Assembly (NCBI RefSeq): GCF_000745485.1
Contig: NZ_JQJK01000008.1
Span: forward strand, 372,001-436,000
DNA from: Methanobacterium veterum
Lineage (GTDB): Archaea; Methanobacteriota; Methanobacteria; Methanobacteriales; Methanobacteriaceae
DNA length: 64,000 bases
Direction: 5' to 3'
The notes under the pieces were generated by a model, which had not been told where the DNA came from, searched no databases, and saw nothing but the letters and a program-made list of their open reading frames with translations. A program made the translations under genes and the position numbers. Positions 18,329 through 28,187 of the stretch are shown piece after piece (position 1 is the stretch's first letter; each line of letters begins with the position of its first letter).

Positions 18329-19233
18329 CCGGAGTCGTATTTAAAGACAAAAAACTTCACCCAGTAGGAGAAATCATGACCAGAATGCTTGATGCCCTAC
18401 AACACAGAGGCCCAGATTCTGCAGGTTTTTCCATATATGGAGGCCTTGGTCTAGCAGAAAACGAATATCTGTTAAATATTGAGGTAAAAGAAAAACCTGG
18501 CCTTTTAGATCAAGTAAAAGAAGCAGTAAACACAGTTACACAGATCGAAACAGAAGAAATAATTCCATCCGTGGAAAACTACAACATTTACAGATGTAAA
18601 ATAGCCCTTAATTCATTTGAGGAACTTAAACCACTCATCATGGACGTGGATAAGTTAGAAGATGTAATTGTACTTAATGGAAGTCATTCATTTGAAATGA
18701 TAAAGGATGTAGGATCTGTAAAAGAAATTGCAGATAGATATGATACTTATTCAAAAATGGGGACCCATGCAATAGGTCATACAAGGTTTTCCACCGAAAG
18801 TATAGTTGACCGTTACCATGCACACCCATTCCAGAGTTATATTACAGCAGATATAACTGTGGTTCACAATGGTCAAATTACCAATTACTGGAAAATAAGG
18901 GATCCTTTAGAAAGGAAAGGACATATATTCGAGACTAATAACGATACAGAATGTATTGTTCACTACATAGCTGATAAATTACACGAAGGCTACAAACTTG
19001 AGGAAGCCTTAGAACAATCAGTGAAAGATATGGATGGCCCATTCTCATACATCGTTGGAACACCAAATGGTGTTGGAATAGCCAAAGACCAACTAGGACT
19101 CAGACCTGGTGTTCTTGCTGAAAATGATGAAGTGTTCGCCATAGCCTCTGAAGAGGTTTCTCTTCGTGCAGTAATGGATACACATGATATAGACCAAATA
19201 TCACCAGGAGAAACAAGGGCATACACAATTTAA
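18316..19233 (+). CDS. glutamate synthase, glutamine amidotransferase (class II) subunit
   Basis: A 305-residue protein corresponding to domain 1 of bacterial GltB. The N-terminus MCGIAGVVFKDKK gives the nucleophilic Cys2 after Met removal; HRGPDSAGFSIYGGLG, TRFSTESIVDRYHAHPF and HNGQITNYWKIRDPLE are the glutamine-binding segments; GPFSYIVGTPNGVGIAKDQLGLRP closes the fold. In archaea the glutamate synthase domains are separate genes, as here. Translation starts at TTG 18316, 7 bases after AAGGAGGT, overlapping the end of pdxT by 13 bases, which suggests translational coupling. It supplies ammonia for 2-oxoglutarate amination by the FMN subunit encoded at 21039. Confidence 0.9.
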   Translation: MCGIAGVVFKDKKLHPVGEIMTRMLDALQHRGPDSAGFSIYGGLGLAENEYLLNIEVKEKPGLLDQVKEAVNTVTQIETEEIIPSVENYNIYRCKIALNSFEELKPLIMDVDKLEDVIVLNGSHSFEMIKDVGSVKEIADRYDTYSKMGTHAIGHTRFSTESIVDRYHAHPFQSYITADITVVHNGQITNYWKIRDPLERKGHIFETNNDTECIVHYIADKLHEGYKLEEALEQSVKDMDGPFSYIVGTPNGVGIAKDQLGLRPGVLAENDEVFAIASEEVSLRAVMDTHDIDQISPGETRAYTI

Positions 19234-19250
19234 CAGGTTTAGGTGATTTC

Positions 19251-19940
19251 ATGAGTGAAATAGTAATTGATGCTAATTCAAAAGAACCAAGGGAAATAAA
19301 TCGTGCCATTAAAAAAGCTGCCAAAGAATACGATAAAATCATTATAAAAAATCCAAATGCTATGCATTACATGCTTGCAGGGCTTACAGACCCTGTGGAG
19401 GTTGTAATTGAAGGTTCCGCAGGTTACTTTGCAGGTACCATGATAGACGGCGCTAAAGTACACATAACTGAAAATGCAGGATGGTTCCCAGCAGATAATA
19501 TGACTGGTGGAGAAGTCATAATAGATGGAGCAGCTGGAGACGGCGTTGGACAGGGAATATATGACGGTACTGTTGTTGTACGGAGGAATGTAGGTTCCAG
19601 AACTGGAGAAATAATGAAGAATGGTACCATAATAGTTGGTGGAAATTCTGGATTTATGAGCGGGCTTTTCATGATGGGAGGACGTATAATCGTGCTTGGA
19701 GATATTTCAGATGATGCTGGTGAATCCATAATAAGAGGAACCATATACGTTCTTGGAGATATAAAAAGCCTTGGTAAAAATGCCAAAATTGAAGAAATTG
19801 ACGATGAAGATAAAAAAGAACTTAAAGAACTCTTACCTGCTTACGGATTTGAACTAGAAGAAGGAAAATACGATGAGTTCAGAAAAATAGTTCCACGAAG
19901 TAAACGACCTTTCTATGGTAAAGATACAGAGGAAGGATAA
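19251..19940 (+). CDS. glutamate synthase GXGXG-domain subunit
   Basis: A 229-residue protein equivalent to the C-terminal GXGXG beta-helix domain (domain 3) of GltB, also related to FwdC. Repeated glycine turns are evident: GSAGYFAGTMIDGAKV, GDGVGQGIYDGTVVV, GSRTGEIMKNGTIIV, GNSGFMSGLFMMGGRI. The domain is structural, linking the amidotransferase and FMN domains. It begins 17 bases after the amidotransferase gene, and a binding site (AGGTGATTTC) precedes its ATG. The last 40 residues are charged. The next gene follows directly. Confidence 0.88.
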   Translation: MSEIVIDANSKEPREINRAIKKAAKEYDKIIIKNPNAMHYMLAGLTDPVEVVIEGSAGYFAGTMIDGAKVHITENAGWFPADNMTGGEVIIDGAAGDGVGQGIYDGTVVVRRNVGSRTGEIMKNGTIIVGGNSGFMSGLFMMGGRIIVLGDISDDAGESIIRGTIYVLGDIKSLGKNAKIEEIDDEDKKELKELLPAYGFELEEGKYDEFRKIVPRSKRPFYGKDTEEG

Positions 19941-19976
19941 GGGGGAGATACTATTACACAAGAACAAAAAGTCGCA

Positions 19977-21038
19977 ATGGTTGGGACACCATGTCAAATG
20001 GTTGCAGCAACTAAAATGGACAAACTCCTTGATGAAGAGTTCCCAGTAGATATTAAAATTGGACTTTTCTGTATGGAGAACTTCTCTTATTCATACATGA
20101 AGGAAATGCTTAAAGAATATGATGTGGATATAAAAGATGTTACAGAGTGCAGAATCGAAAAAGGATTCGCATGGTTCTTCTTAACCGAAGATAGAACTGT
20201 GAAAATCCCTTTAAGTAAAGCAAAAAAATGCGTTCGTAAAAACTGTACAGTATGTATGGACTTCACATCAGAACTTTCAGACGTGTCAGTTGGTTCTGTA
20301 GGCTCTCCTGAAGGATGGTCCACAGTTATAATAAGGACTGAAAAAGGATTGAAACTCATAGAAGCTGCAGAAAAAGATAATTATATACAAACAAAACCAA
20401 TTGCAGATTCTGGACTTAAAATAATGGAAAAACTTGCAAAAGAGAAAAAAAGTGAAAGCAAGGAAGAAATTAAAAAAAGGGAAAGAGTTGGAAGACCAGT
20501 ATTATACAGAAGGGAAATATTTGGAGACGAATATGAAAATGAGGTTTCAAACTGCACTTTCCAGGACTTAAAAGGAGATGTAGTAGATATAGGTGCATGT
20601 GTCCTCTGCGGAGCATGTGTTTACGCATGTCCTGAAGAAGCCGTTGCAATAAAAGACAGAAAACCTGAACTTGTAGGTAAATGTGTTGAAGGATGCAACG
20701 CATGTTATGTTGCATGTCCTAGGACATATATTCCAGATGAAATATTAAGCAAAGAAGCTGATAACAAACCATTTGGAGATTACATCAAAATAGTATCTGT
20801 AAAAGCCCCTATGGTAAAAGGTCAGGACGGAGGAGTTGCAACAGCTCTCTTAACCTATGCATTATCCAGCGATATGGTTGATAATGCTATGATTGTTGAT
20901 AAAAGCAGTATTGAACCATGGAAACCTGAAGCTAAGATTACAGATAACATTGCAGAGGTTCTTAAAGCTTCAGGAACTAAATACTCAGCATGCCCAATTT
21001 TTAAACCACTTAAAGAATCTAAAGAGGGGGGAAGTTAA
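19977..21038 (+). CDS. F420 dehydrogenase/FrhB-like iron-sulfur subunit of glutamate synthase
   Basis: About 353-361 residues. The N-terminal half resembles the coenzyme F420 hydrogenase/dehydrogenase beta-subunit domain (VGTPCQMVAATKM; KIGLFCMENFSYSYM; KKCVRKNCTVCMDFTSELSDVSVG). The middle carries two 4Fe-4S ferredoxin motifs (VLCGACVYACPEEA; CNACYVACPRTYIP). It probably feeds electrons, perhaps from F420H2 or ferredoxin, to the FMN subunit; donor identity is inference. The first ATG (19977) lacks a binding site, but GGGGGAGAT (19941-19949) is well placed for an in-frame ATT at 19953, which adds eight residues (ITQEQKVA). The stop codon abuts the ATG of the next gene. Confidence 0.82.
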   Translation: MVGTPCQMVAATKMDKLLDEEFPVDIKIGLFCMENFSYSYMKEMLKEYDVDIKDVTECRIEKGFAWFFLTEDRTVKIPLSKAKKCVRKNCTVCMDFTSELSDVSVGSVGSPEGWSTVIIRTEKGLKLIEAAEKDNYIQTKPIADSGLKIMEKLAKEKKSESKEEIKKRERVGRPVLYRREIFGDEYENEVSNCTFQDLKGDVVDIGACVLCGACVYACPEEAVAIKDRKPELVGKCVEGCNACYVACPRTYIPDEILSKEADNKPFGDYIKIVSVKAPMVKGQDGGVATALLTYALSSDMVDNAMIVDKSSIEPWKPEAKITDNIAEVLKASGTKYSACPIFKPLKESKEGGS

Positions 21039-22538
21039 ATGCCATTCAAGGTAGAAAAAAACAAAGAACTTTGCAGAAGAAACTTCGACCGGCCGGGTTG
21101 CTGCTGGTACATGTGCGACAATAGAAATGAAGAACTCTGCAAAAACTGTTATTCCTGTTTTAATAACTGTCCTCATGGAGTTTATGAGATAATTGATGAT
21201 GAATCTTATCCTATACATCATGAAAACTGTGTTGGATGCAGAATCTGTGAAGAAATGTGTCCAAATAATGCAATTGAAGTAATTGCAGTCCCTGAAGATA
21301 GGAGAAACGTCTGGTCATTTGCAGACCTTGTAGAAATTAACAGGAAATCAATGGAAGGTTCATACAAGGTAAGAGGTTGTGGAGCAACACGTGTCATTCC
21401 AACCTTTGACGACCTCGTAATTGTACCTGCACAGGTCTCAAGACCTCCTATTGACAAGTACAGGGAACCATGTAACACAAAAGTAACTTTAGGGTCCAGA
21501 TATGCAGAAAACCCAATTGAACTCGACACCCCAATAATGATTGCAGCAATGTCATTTGGTGCATTAAGCAAAGAAGCAAAAATAGCACTTGCAATGGGTG
21601 CAACCCTTGCTGGTACTGCTACAAACACCGGTGAAGGTGGAATGCTTCCAGAAGAAAGGAAATACGCATCAAAACTCATAGCACAATACGCATCCGGAAG
21701 ATTTGGCGTATCTGCAGATTACTTAAACAATTCAGAAGCAGTGGAAATCAAAATAGGTCAAGGTGCAAAATCTGGTATGGGCGGACACCTTCTAGGTGAA
21801 AAGGTAACAGCAGACGTTTCAATGATACGGAAAATCCCTGTGGGAACTGACGCTCTAAGTCCAGCAAGGCACATGGATATTGTAGGCCCTGAAGATTTAA
21901 GCATGAAAATAGACCAGTTAAGGGAAATAACCGACTGGAAAGTACCTATAATCGTTAAATTCACTTCAGGTAGAGTTAGCGACGACGTTAAAATTGCGGC
22001 AAAAGCAGGTGCTGATATAATTGTTGTAGACGGTATGCAGGGAGGAACTGGTGCAGGACCAGAAGTGGTCACAGAGCATTCAGGTGTTCCAACCATAGCT
22101 GCAATTGTAGAAGCAGATGAAGCATTAAAACATGTGAACCTGCGTAAAAAAGTGAGCCTTGTAGCTGGTGGAGGTATCAGAAGTGGTGCTGACGTTGCGA
22201 AGGCAATTGCTTTAGGTGCTGATGCAGTTTATATAGCAACATCTGCTTTAGTTTCACTTGGATGTAGAGTTTGCCAGACATGTTACACAGGAACATGTAG
22301 AAAAGGAATTGCAACCCAAAATCCTCAGCTTAGAAGACGTTTAGATTACGTAGAAGGAGGTAAACAGGTTGCAAGATACATAGAAGCTATGACTGAAGAA
22401 GCTTGTATGTTGACCCAGCAGGCAGGAAACACTGACCTGCAGAAACTTGAAAAAGATGATTTGAGGGCACTAACTGTTGAATCATCACTTTTAACCGGTG
22501 TTAAACTGGCAGGATTAGAAGCTCCTGTTAAATATTAA
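21039..22538 (+). CDS. glutamate synthase FMN-binding catalytic subunit with N-terminal ferredoxin domain
   Basis: A 499-residue protein. The N-terminus holds a cysteine-rich ferredoxin region (ELCKNCYSCFNNCPHG; CVGCRICEEMCPNNA). The rest is the TIM-barrel FMN domain (domain 2 of GltB): PIMIAAMSFGALSKEAK, TNTGEGGMLPEE, GQGAKSGMGGHLLGEKVT, VVDGMQGGTGAGPEVV, GGGIRSGADVAKAIALGADAVYI. The cluster-binding GCRVCQTCYTGTCRKGIATQ follows at about 407-426. It aminates 2-oxoglutarate with ammonia delivered from the amidotransferase subunit. Directly adjacent to the FrhB-like gene (0 bases apart), so the complex is encoded as one operon of four genes plus pdxT under NrpR control. A hairpin array follows within about 20 bases of the stop. 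Confidence 0.93.
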   Translation: MPFKVEKNKELCRRNFDRPGCCWYMCDNRNEELCKNCYSCFNNCPHGVYEIIDDESYPIHHENCVGCRICEEMCPNNAIEVIAVPEDRRNVWSFADLVEINRKSMEGSYKVRGCGATRVIPTFDDLVIVPAQVSRPPIDKYREPCNTKVTLGSRYAENPIELDTPIMIAAMSFGALSKEAKIALAMGATLAGTATNTGEGGMLPEERKYASKLIAQYASGRFGVSADYLNNSEAVEIKIGQGAKSGMGGHLLGEKVTADVSMIRKIPVGTDALSPARHMDIVGPEDLSMKIDQLREITDWKVPIIVKFTSGRVSDDVKIAAKAGADIIVVDGMQGGTGAGPEVVTEHSGVPTIAAIVEADEALKHVNLRKKVSLVAGGGIRSGADVAKAIALGADAVYIATSALVSLGCRVCQTCYTGTCRKGIATQNPQLRRRLDYVEGGKQVARYIEAMTEEACMLTQQAGNTDLQKLEKDDLRALTVESSLLTGVKLAGLEAPVKY

Positions 22539-22556
22539 CAGGAATCACTTGAAAAT

Positions 22557-22883
22557 CCATCAAAATCCTCAAAAAACCATAGGTTTTTTGTGCCGTCGAA
22601 CACGAAGTGTTCGGGCATTCGAAATCTTTGATTTCGAAAGGTTCGGAAAATCCGTGATTTTCCTCAACCTCAAAAAATTCTATGAATTTTTTGAATTTTG
22701 GGGCATAGAAAATCTATGATTTTCTAATGCTCTGATGAATCAGAGATTTTCGGTGTTTGAAAATCTCTCAAAAATTCGAAGAATTTTTGGAGCGCAAAAC
22801 CTTCGGTTTTGCAAGTTTCGATTTTCAACAGTAAAAAATCGAAGATTTTTTACATGCCCCAAATACTTCGTATTTGAGGGCTT
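22557..22883. repeat. nested hairpin array A4, downstream of the glutamate synthase operon
   Basis: Hairpins include CAAAAAACCataGGTTTTTTG, TCGAACACgaaGTGTTCG, TTCGAAATCtttGATTTCGAA, GGAAAATCcgtGATTTTCC flanked by GGTTC and TCAACC, CAAAAATTCgaaGAATTTTTG (22769-22789), GCAAAACCttcGGTTTTGC and CCCAAATACttcGTATTTGAGGG. The last is followed by a T-rich run, so the end of the array may also terminate transcription. TTGAAAATC (22757) and GATTTTCAA (22820) enclose two of the hairpins, giving a multibranch fold. Confidence 0.82.
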
Positions 22884-23020
22884 CTTTTTCTTTAATTTTT
22901 GAATTAGAGTTAAACTTTTTTTGAAAACGTTTTATACATATTTTTTTCCTAAATTTTTATACTATTGATCTACACCCTTAAGAGCTATTTTTAAGATACC
23001 TGATCAAATATCACCACAAA

Positions 23021-23067
23021 AGATATATATGATGCTGTAAGACTCTTAATATCGGAAATCGGTTTCC
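23021..23067 (+). promoter_or_regulatory. amt1 promoter with first NrpR operator
   Basis: A TATA-like AGATATATAT (23021-23030) is followed by GGAA-ATCGGT-TTCC (23054-23067). The operator centre lies about 34 bases after the TATA box, near the expected transcription start. Confidence 0.75.
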
Positions 23068-23091
23068 TACACCCCCCTTCCGTCGGAACAC

Positions 23092-23105
23092 GGAAACATA
23101 GTTCC
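23092..23105 (+). promoter_or_regulatory. second NrpR operator upstream of amt1
   Basis: GGAA-ACATAG-TTCC, extended to CGGAA/TTCCG, lies 38 bases from the first site. Tandem operators are known to allow graded NrpR repression in methanogens. Confidence 0.75.
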
Positions 23106-23187
23106 GATGAATGAAATGTATAAATTTCAAATTCAATGAATGTTACAGTCTAAAAATCAGGATTAAATAAATTGGAGGAAAAATTGT

Positions 23188-24414
23188 ATGATTCTTGATA
23201 GTGGTGATACAGCGTGGATGCTAATATCCACTGCACTCGTAATTCTAATGACGATTCCTGGTGTAGCCCTATTTTATGGAGGTTTAATCAGGAAAGAAAA
23301 TGTTTTAAACACGATGTTACTCTCGTTTGTTACCTTTGCAATAGTAAGTGTTCTGTGGTTTATCTATGGTTACGATCTAACATTTGGTGCTGATATGTGG
23401 GGAGTAATAGGCAGCATTACAAACCCCGTATTCAATGGAGTACTTGAATCAAAATCCCTTGCAACTCTGGCCCCTACCATACCCACAGGCCTTTATGCAA
23501 TATTCCAGATGACATTTGCGGCTATTACAGTGGCACTTATATCAGGTGCTGTAGTTGAAAGAATGAAATTTTCAGCATGGCTTGCATTTGTACCAGTATG
23601 GCTTACACTTGTTTATGTGCCTGTAGCTCACTGGATGTGGGGAGGCGGATTCCTTGCACAGATGGGTGCTCTTGACTTTGCAGGAGGTATAGTCGTGCAT
23701 TTAACCAGCGGTATAGCTGCTCTTGCACTTGTACTTGTCCTTGGGGCAAGAAAAGATATAAGATTACTTCCTCATCACTTAGGATATTCAGTAATGGGTG
23801 CTGGACTACTCTGGTTCGGCTGGTTCGGATTTAACGCAGGATCAGCATTATCTGCAGGGGACTTAGCAGTCTCTGCCATGATTGTAACCAATACTTCTGC
23901 TGCAGTAGGTATGATTGCATGGATGCTTATGGATAAATTAAAAACAGGAAAACCTACTTTACTTGGTGCATTATCAGGTGCAATTGCAGGACTCGCATCT
24001 ATAACACCTGCAGCAGGATATGTAAATATTACAGCAGCAATAATAATCGGTTTCTTTGCATCAATATTTGCATACAACGCAGTATCATGGTTAAAACCAC
24101 GCCTCGGCTACGACGATGCTTTAGACGTATTTGGTATACATGGAATATGCGGTATCACTGGTGCAGTTGCAATTGGTATATTCGCAAATCCTCTCATAAA
24201 CAGCGTTACCACCGGAGGTATTCTCTTTGGAAATTTCAATTTATTAGGAGTCCAACTTTTAGCGATTGCAGTTGTTGCAGTTTATTCATTTGTACTCACT
24301 GTTGTTATTGCTAAAATAATCGACAAAATCATCGGACTTAGAGTTACAGATGAACATGAGGTACAGGGTCTTGATGTTAACCTTCATGAGGAATCCGGCT
24401 ACAGATTATCTTAG
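23188..24414 (+). CDS. amt: ammonium transporter Amt (copy 1)
   Basis: A 408-residue trimeric-type ammonium channel with about 11 membrane segments. Signatures: [26 protein letters not shown] at the N-terminus, [25 protein letters not shown] (about 152-176, with the pore region and twin-His first histidine), [14 protein letters not shown], and [20 protein letters not shown] with the second pore histidine. GGAGG is 10 bases before the ATG. The gene is followed after 69 bases by its PII partner glnK, the usual arrangement in which GlnK plugs Amt when nitrogen is ample. Two NrpR operators precede it, so expression is expected under ammonium limitation. It shares tracts of identical DNA with amt copy 2. 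Confidence 0.96.
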   Translation: MILDSGDTAWMLISTALVILMTIPGVALFYGGLIRKENVLNTMLLSFVTFAIVSVLWFIYGYDLTFGADMWGVIGSITNPVFNGVLESKSLATLAPTIPTGLYAIFQMTFAAITVALISGAVVERMKFSAWLAFVPVWLTLVYVPVAHWMWGGGFLAQMGALDFAGGIVVHLTSGIAALALVLVLGARKDIRLLPHHLGYSVMGAGLLWFGWFGFNAGSALSAGDLAVSAMIVTNTSAAVGMIAWMLMDKLKTGKPTLLGALSGAIAGLASITPAAGYVNITAAIIIGFFASIFAYNAVSWLKPRLGYDDALDVFGIHGICGITGAVAIGIFANPLINSVTTGGILFGNFNLLGVQLLAIAVVAVYSFVLTVVIAKIIDKIIGLRVTDEHEVQGLDVNLHEESGYRLS

Positions 24415-24480
24415 GTACATATAAATGGGCAAATACCTAAATAATGGAAATATACTGGAAATAGAAGTAGTGAGTTGTGA

Positions 24481-24822
<342 letters not shown>

Positions 24823-24843
24823 CTTGCTTAATCCCAATTTGAT

Positions 24844-24866
24844 CTCAAACACACTTAGTGTTTGAG
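24844..24866 (+). terminator. terminator after amt1-glnK1
   Basis: CTCAAACAC, a 5-base loop, GTGTTTGAG, then a T-rich run (TATTTTCTATTTTTTT). Confidence 0.65.
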
Positions 24867-24979
24867 TATTTTCTATTTTTTTATTTAAATTCATTCTTTT
24901 TTTAAACTATTTAATAACTTTCTGAATTAATTAAAGAAAATTCTCGCTTTAATATAGTAATTACTTAATTTCTAGAAAC

Positions 24980-25024
24980 ATTTATATATTTTAAAATTTA
25001 ATAGTAAACCGGAAGCATGTTTCC
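24980..25024 (+). promoter_or_regulatory. orphan promoter with NrpR operator
   Basis: TATA box TTTATATATT (24981-24990) and, about 33 bases on, GGAA-GCATGT-TTCC (25011-25024) within a larger dyad ACCGGAA...TTCCGGT. The geometry equals that of the amt promoters, but no reading frame of note follows for 500 bases until amt2, which has its own promoter. It may drive a small RNA or a long amt2 leader. Confidence 0.65.
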
Positions 25025-25287
25025 TTATTCCGGTATAAAAGAAAAGGAAATAAAATAAGGTAACAGCCCACGTAATTTAGAATTAAAAGAAAGATAGTAA
25101 TTTAAAACAAACTTGTCATGACATAATACACATTATAACCCACATATTGTGTAAATTAGGTTATTACAACAAAAAAATCAATAATCTATTTAATCTAGGA
25201 AAAAGGTAGACATTTAAACCATATTTTTCTAAGTCAAATTGGTTAATTTGTATTAAAAAAACGATGATTAATCATGACAGTCGAAAC
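25025..25287 (+). other. gene-free segment between orphan NrpR promoter and amt2 promoter
   Basis: About 260 bases with no plausible coding frame: all ATG starts run into stops within a few codons. Candidate location of a nitrogen-regulated small RNA. I see no strong hairpin terminator inside it. Confidence 0.35.
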
Positions 25288-25335
25288 TTTTATATACGAT
25301 TAAGTAGTAAGTTTTACTATCGGAAGGAGGTTTCC
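25288..25335 (+). promoter_or_regulatory. amt2 promoter with NrpR operator
   Basis: TATA box TTTTATATA (25288-25296). Operator TCGGAA-GGAGGT-TTCCGA, in which GGAA-N6-TTCC spans 25322-25335 with perfectly symmetric extended arms. Confidence 0.8.
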
Positions 25336-25526
25336 GACATCCGAATGTAGACTTAACATAAGGATGGGGGTGTGAAATTATAAAACGCATATCTGGTGCA
25401 AAAGTTTGAATTTAGATTACAAAAATGCTTTAAAATATAAAAAAGCAGTTATACACATTACATTTTTAAAAATATTCACAAATAAGATTTAATATAAAAA
25501 AATAGCAATAATGGAGGAAAAAATAT

Positions 25527-26750
25527 ATGGTTCTTGATAGTGGAGATACAGCATGGATGCTCGTATCCACAGCTTTAGTAATGCTCATGACCGTTCCAGG
25601 TGTAGCATTATTCTATGGTGGTATGTCTAAACGAGAAAACGTTTTAAATACCATATTTATGTCACTTATAGCTTTTGCAATTACAAGCGTAATATGGATT
25701 TTATACGCATTCCCACTCGCATTTAATGCTAGTGTGGATCCATGGGGATTAATTGGTGCTCCAGCAAATCTCCTGTTCAGCGGAATAGGTGTAGATGATC
25801 TTGCAGCACTCGCACCAACCATACCTACAACAGTTTACGCAGCTTTCCAGATGACATTTGCTGCAATTACAGTGGCACTTATATCAGGTGCTGTTGTTGG
25901 AAGAATGAAAGCATCATCATGGATAGTATTCTCAGTAATCTGGGTATCATTAATATACGTCCCAATTGCCCACTGGGTATGGGGTGGAGGATTCCTTGCA
26001 CAGCTAGGTGCTCTTGACTTTGCAGGAGGTACAGTTGTACACATAAATTCAGGGGTTGCTGGTTTAGCTTTAGCACTTCTCCTCGGAAAAAGAAAAGACA
26101 TCGCATTACTACCACACCACTTAGGTTACTCCGTAATTGGTGCCGCACTTCTCTGGTTCGGCTGGTTCGGATTTAACGCAGGATCAGCATTAACAGCAGG
26201 CGGTCTGGCAGGATCTGCATTCCTCGCAACCAACACTGCTACTGCAGCAGCAATGATCTCATGGGTAGCAATAGACATAATTAAAACAGGAAAACCAACC
26301 ATTCTCGGTGCTGTTTCCGGTGCTGTAGCTGGTTTAGTAGCTATAACTCCAGCAGCAGGTTTTGTAACAGTAGACGCTGCAATAGTTATCGGACTTATAA
26401 CTTCAGTATTCTCATACTTCGCAGTATCCTGGTTAAAACCACGCCTCGGCTACGACGATGCTTTAGACGTATTTGGTATACACGGTATTTCTGGTACATG
26501 GGGAGCTATTGCAACAGGATTATTCGCAGCACCATTCGTAAATTCATTAGGAACTGGTGTTTTCTACGGAAATCCAGGACAGTTACTTACTCAGATAATA
26601 GCAATAGTTATAGTAGCAGCCTACTCATTCATAGGTACATTAATCATAGGTAAATTAATAGACATAACTATGGGTCTAAGAGTAGACGAAAAAACAGAAA
26701 TTGAAGGCCTTGATACCAACTTACACGAAGAATCTGGTTACAGGATATAA
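25527..26750 (+). CDS. amt: ammonium transporter Amt (copy 2)
   Basis: A 407-residue ammonium transporter with the same signatures as copy 1: [75 protein letters not shown] 25527 follows GGAGG by 10 bases. The 5' leader from the predicted start near 25320 is about 200 bases, longer than most in this window. Paired with its own PII gene 20 bases downstream. Two stretches are identical at the DNA level to copy 1 (26151-26192 and 26430-26482) while flanking codons differ, which points to gene conversion. Having two amt-glnK pairs suggests transporters of differing affinity or regulation. Confidence 0.96.
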   Translation: MVLDSGDTAWMLVSTALVMLMTVPGVALFYGGMSKRENVLNTIFMSLIAFAITSVIWILYAFPLAFNASVDPWGLIGAPANLLFSGIGVDDLAALAPTIPTTVYAAFQMTFAAITVALISGAVVGRMKASSWIVFSVIWVSLIYVPIAHWVWGGGFLAQLGALDFAGGTVVHINSGVAGLALALLLGKRKDIALLPHHLGYSVIGAALLWFGWFGFNAGSALTAGGLAGSAFLATNTATAAAMISWVAIDIIKTGKPTILGAVSGAVAGLVAITPAAGFVTVDAAIVIGLITSVFSYFAVSWLKPRLGYDDALDVFGIHGISGTWGAIATGLFAAPFVNSLGTGVFYGNPGQLLTQIIAIVIVAAYSFIGTLIIGKLIDITMGLRVDEKTEIEGLDTNLHEESGYRI

Positions 26751-26769
26751 ATAAAATGGATGTGATTAA

Positions 26770-27120
<351 letters not shown>

Positions 27121-27284
27121 TTTTAACCCCCAACTTTTACCCCCTTTATATTTTTTAAATTTTTTTTATCTTAAAATACAGATAAACCATTAATTTTATA
27201 AACACGTGCCATATTTTAAAAAGAGTAATTAGAGCGGTAAAAGGTAGCCAAATATAGATTTAATCAATCCTTGGCGGAATTTAT

Positions 27285-27977
27285 ATGTACGAGGAAATAA
27301 TACCCAATCTGTACATGATTAAGACAGGCAAACCTAGTTGCACATCCTATCTAATTTTAGGAACTAAACTAAACATTTTGATTGATTCTGGTATAAATCA
27401 AAATTATGGAATCCTAAAGAAAGATTTAAAAGAAATAGGGACTAACATAAGGGATTTAAATCTGGTTATAAATACCCATGAACACGTGGATCACTTTGGA
27501 GCTAACAGGTACCTCCAGAACAAAGTACCAATTATAACCCACCGTTATGCAGCCACCAAAATTATATCAGCAGACGATGAAGTGCTGCTTTGCCGCGCTT
27601 ATGGACATAACCCTAAAGGATATCACGTACATTTCTGGTTAGAAAACATGAATGTGATAGATCTGGGAGATTGGTTTTTAAAAATATTTCATACTCCAGG
27701 ACATACCTCAGGATCTATTTGTATCTATGAACCACGTAAAAAAATCTTAATATCAGGAGACACAGTATTTGCCCAAGGTACTATCTCAGATATATCTAGC
27801 TCCGGAAGCTATGGGGAATATATTAACTCACTGGCCAGATTAAATACCATGAAAATTGATTTGTTGTTACCAGGACATGGTGCCATATCTAAAAATGTAG
27901 AAAAAGACATTAAAAAAGCCATAGATAACGCTAAAATGAAACATGAAGAATTTCTAAGGAAAAAACATACCCTTTAA
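27285..27977 (+). CDS. MBL-fold metallo-hydrolase
   Basis: A 230-residue metallo-beta-lactamase-fold protein. The zinc motif THEHVDHFG (about residues 65-73) is intact, as are HTPGHTSGSICIYEP (about 137-151), SGDTVFAQG and the final GHG (LLLPGHGAIS). It lacks an added flavodoxin or RNA-binding domain, so it is a stand-alone hydrolase, perhaps of the glyoxalase-II-like group. Substrate unknown. It lies between the amt2-glnK2 pair and the GTPase-PII operon; no NrpR site was seen in front of it. A partial binding site (GGCGGAATTTAT) precedes the ATG. Confidence 0.85.
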   Translation: MYEEIIPNLYMIKTGKPSCTSYLILGTKLNILIDSGINQNYGILKKDLKEIGTNIRDLNLVINTHEHVDHFGANRYLQNKVPIITHRYAATKIISADDEVLLCRAYGHNPKGYHVHFWLENMNVIDLGDWFLKIFHTPGHTSGSICIYEPRKKILISGDTVFAQGTISDISSSGSYGEYINSLARLNTMKIDLLLPGHGAISKNVEKDIKKAIDNAKMKHEEFLRKKHTL

Positions 27978-28113
27978 AAAATATTTAATATTATAATCCA
28001 TTTTTTTAGGTTATTGATTGTTTTATTTTGCTTTTATTTTTTTATTTAAAATTTACTTGATTTATATTACTCTAGATTTGAAATAACATTGGATTTTTGA
28101 GTTTTTCAAAATG

Positions 28114-28161
28114 TTTATATACCAAAACAAGTATAGTCTTAACTACCGGAAGCAGGATTCC
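28114..28161 (+). promoter_or_regulatory. promoter and NrpR operator of the GTPase / GTPase-PII operon
   Basis: TATA box TTTATATA (28114-28121). The operator GGAA-GCAGGA-TTCC (28148-28161) lies inside a wider inverted repeat, CTACCGGA...TCCGGTAG. Operator-to-TATA spacing matches the amt promoters. Confidence 0.75.
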
Positions 28162-28187
28162 TTGATCCGGTAGGGGAGTGAATTTTT

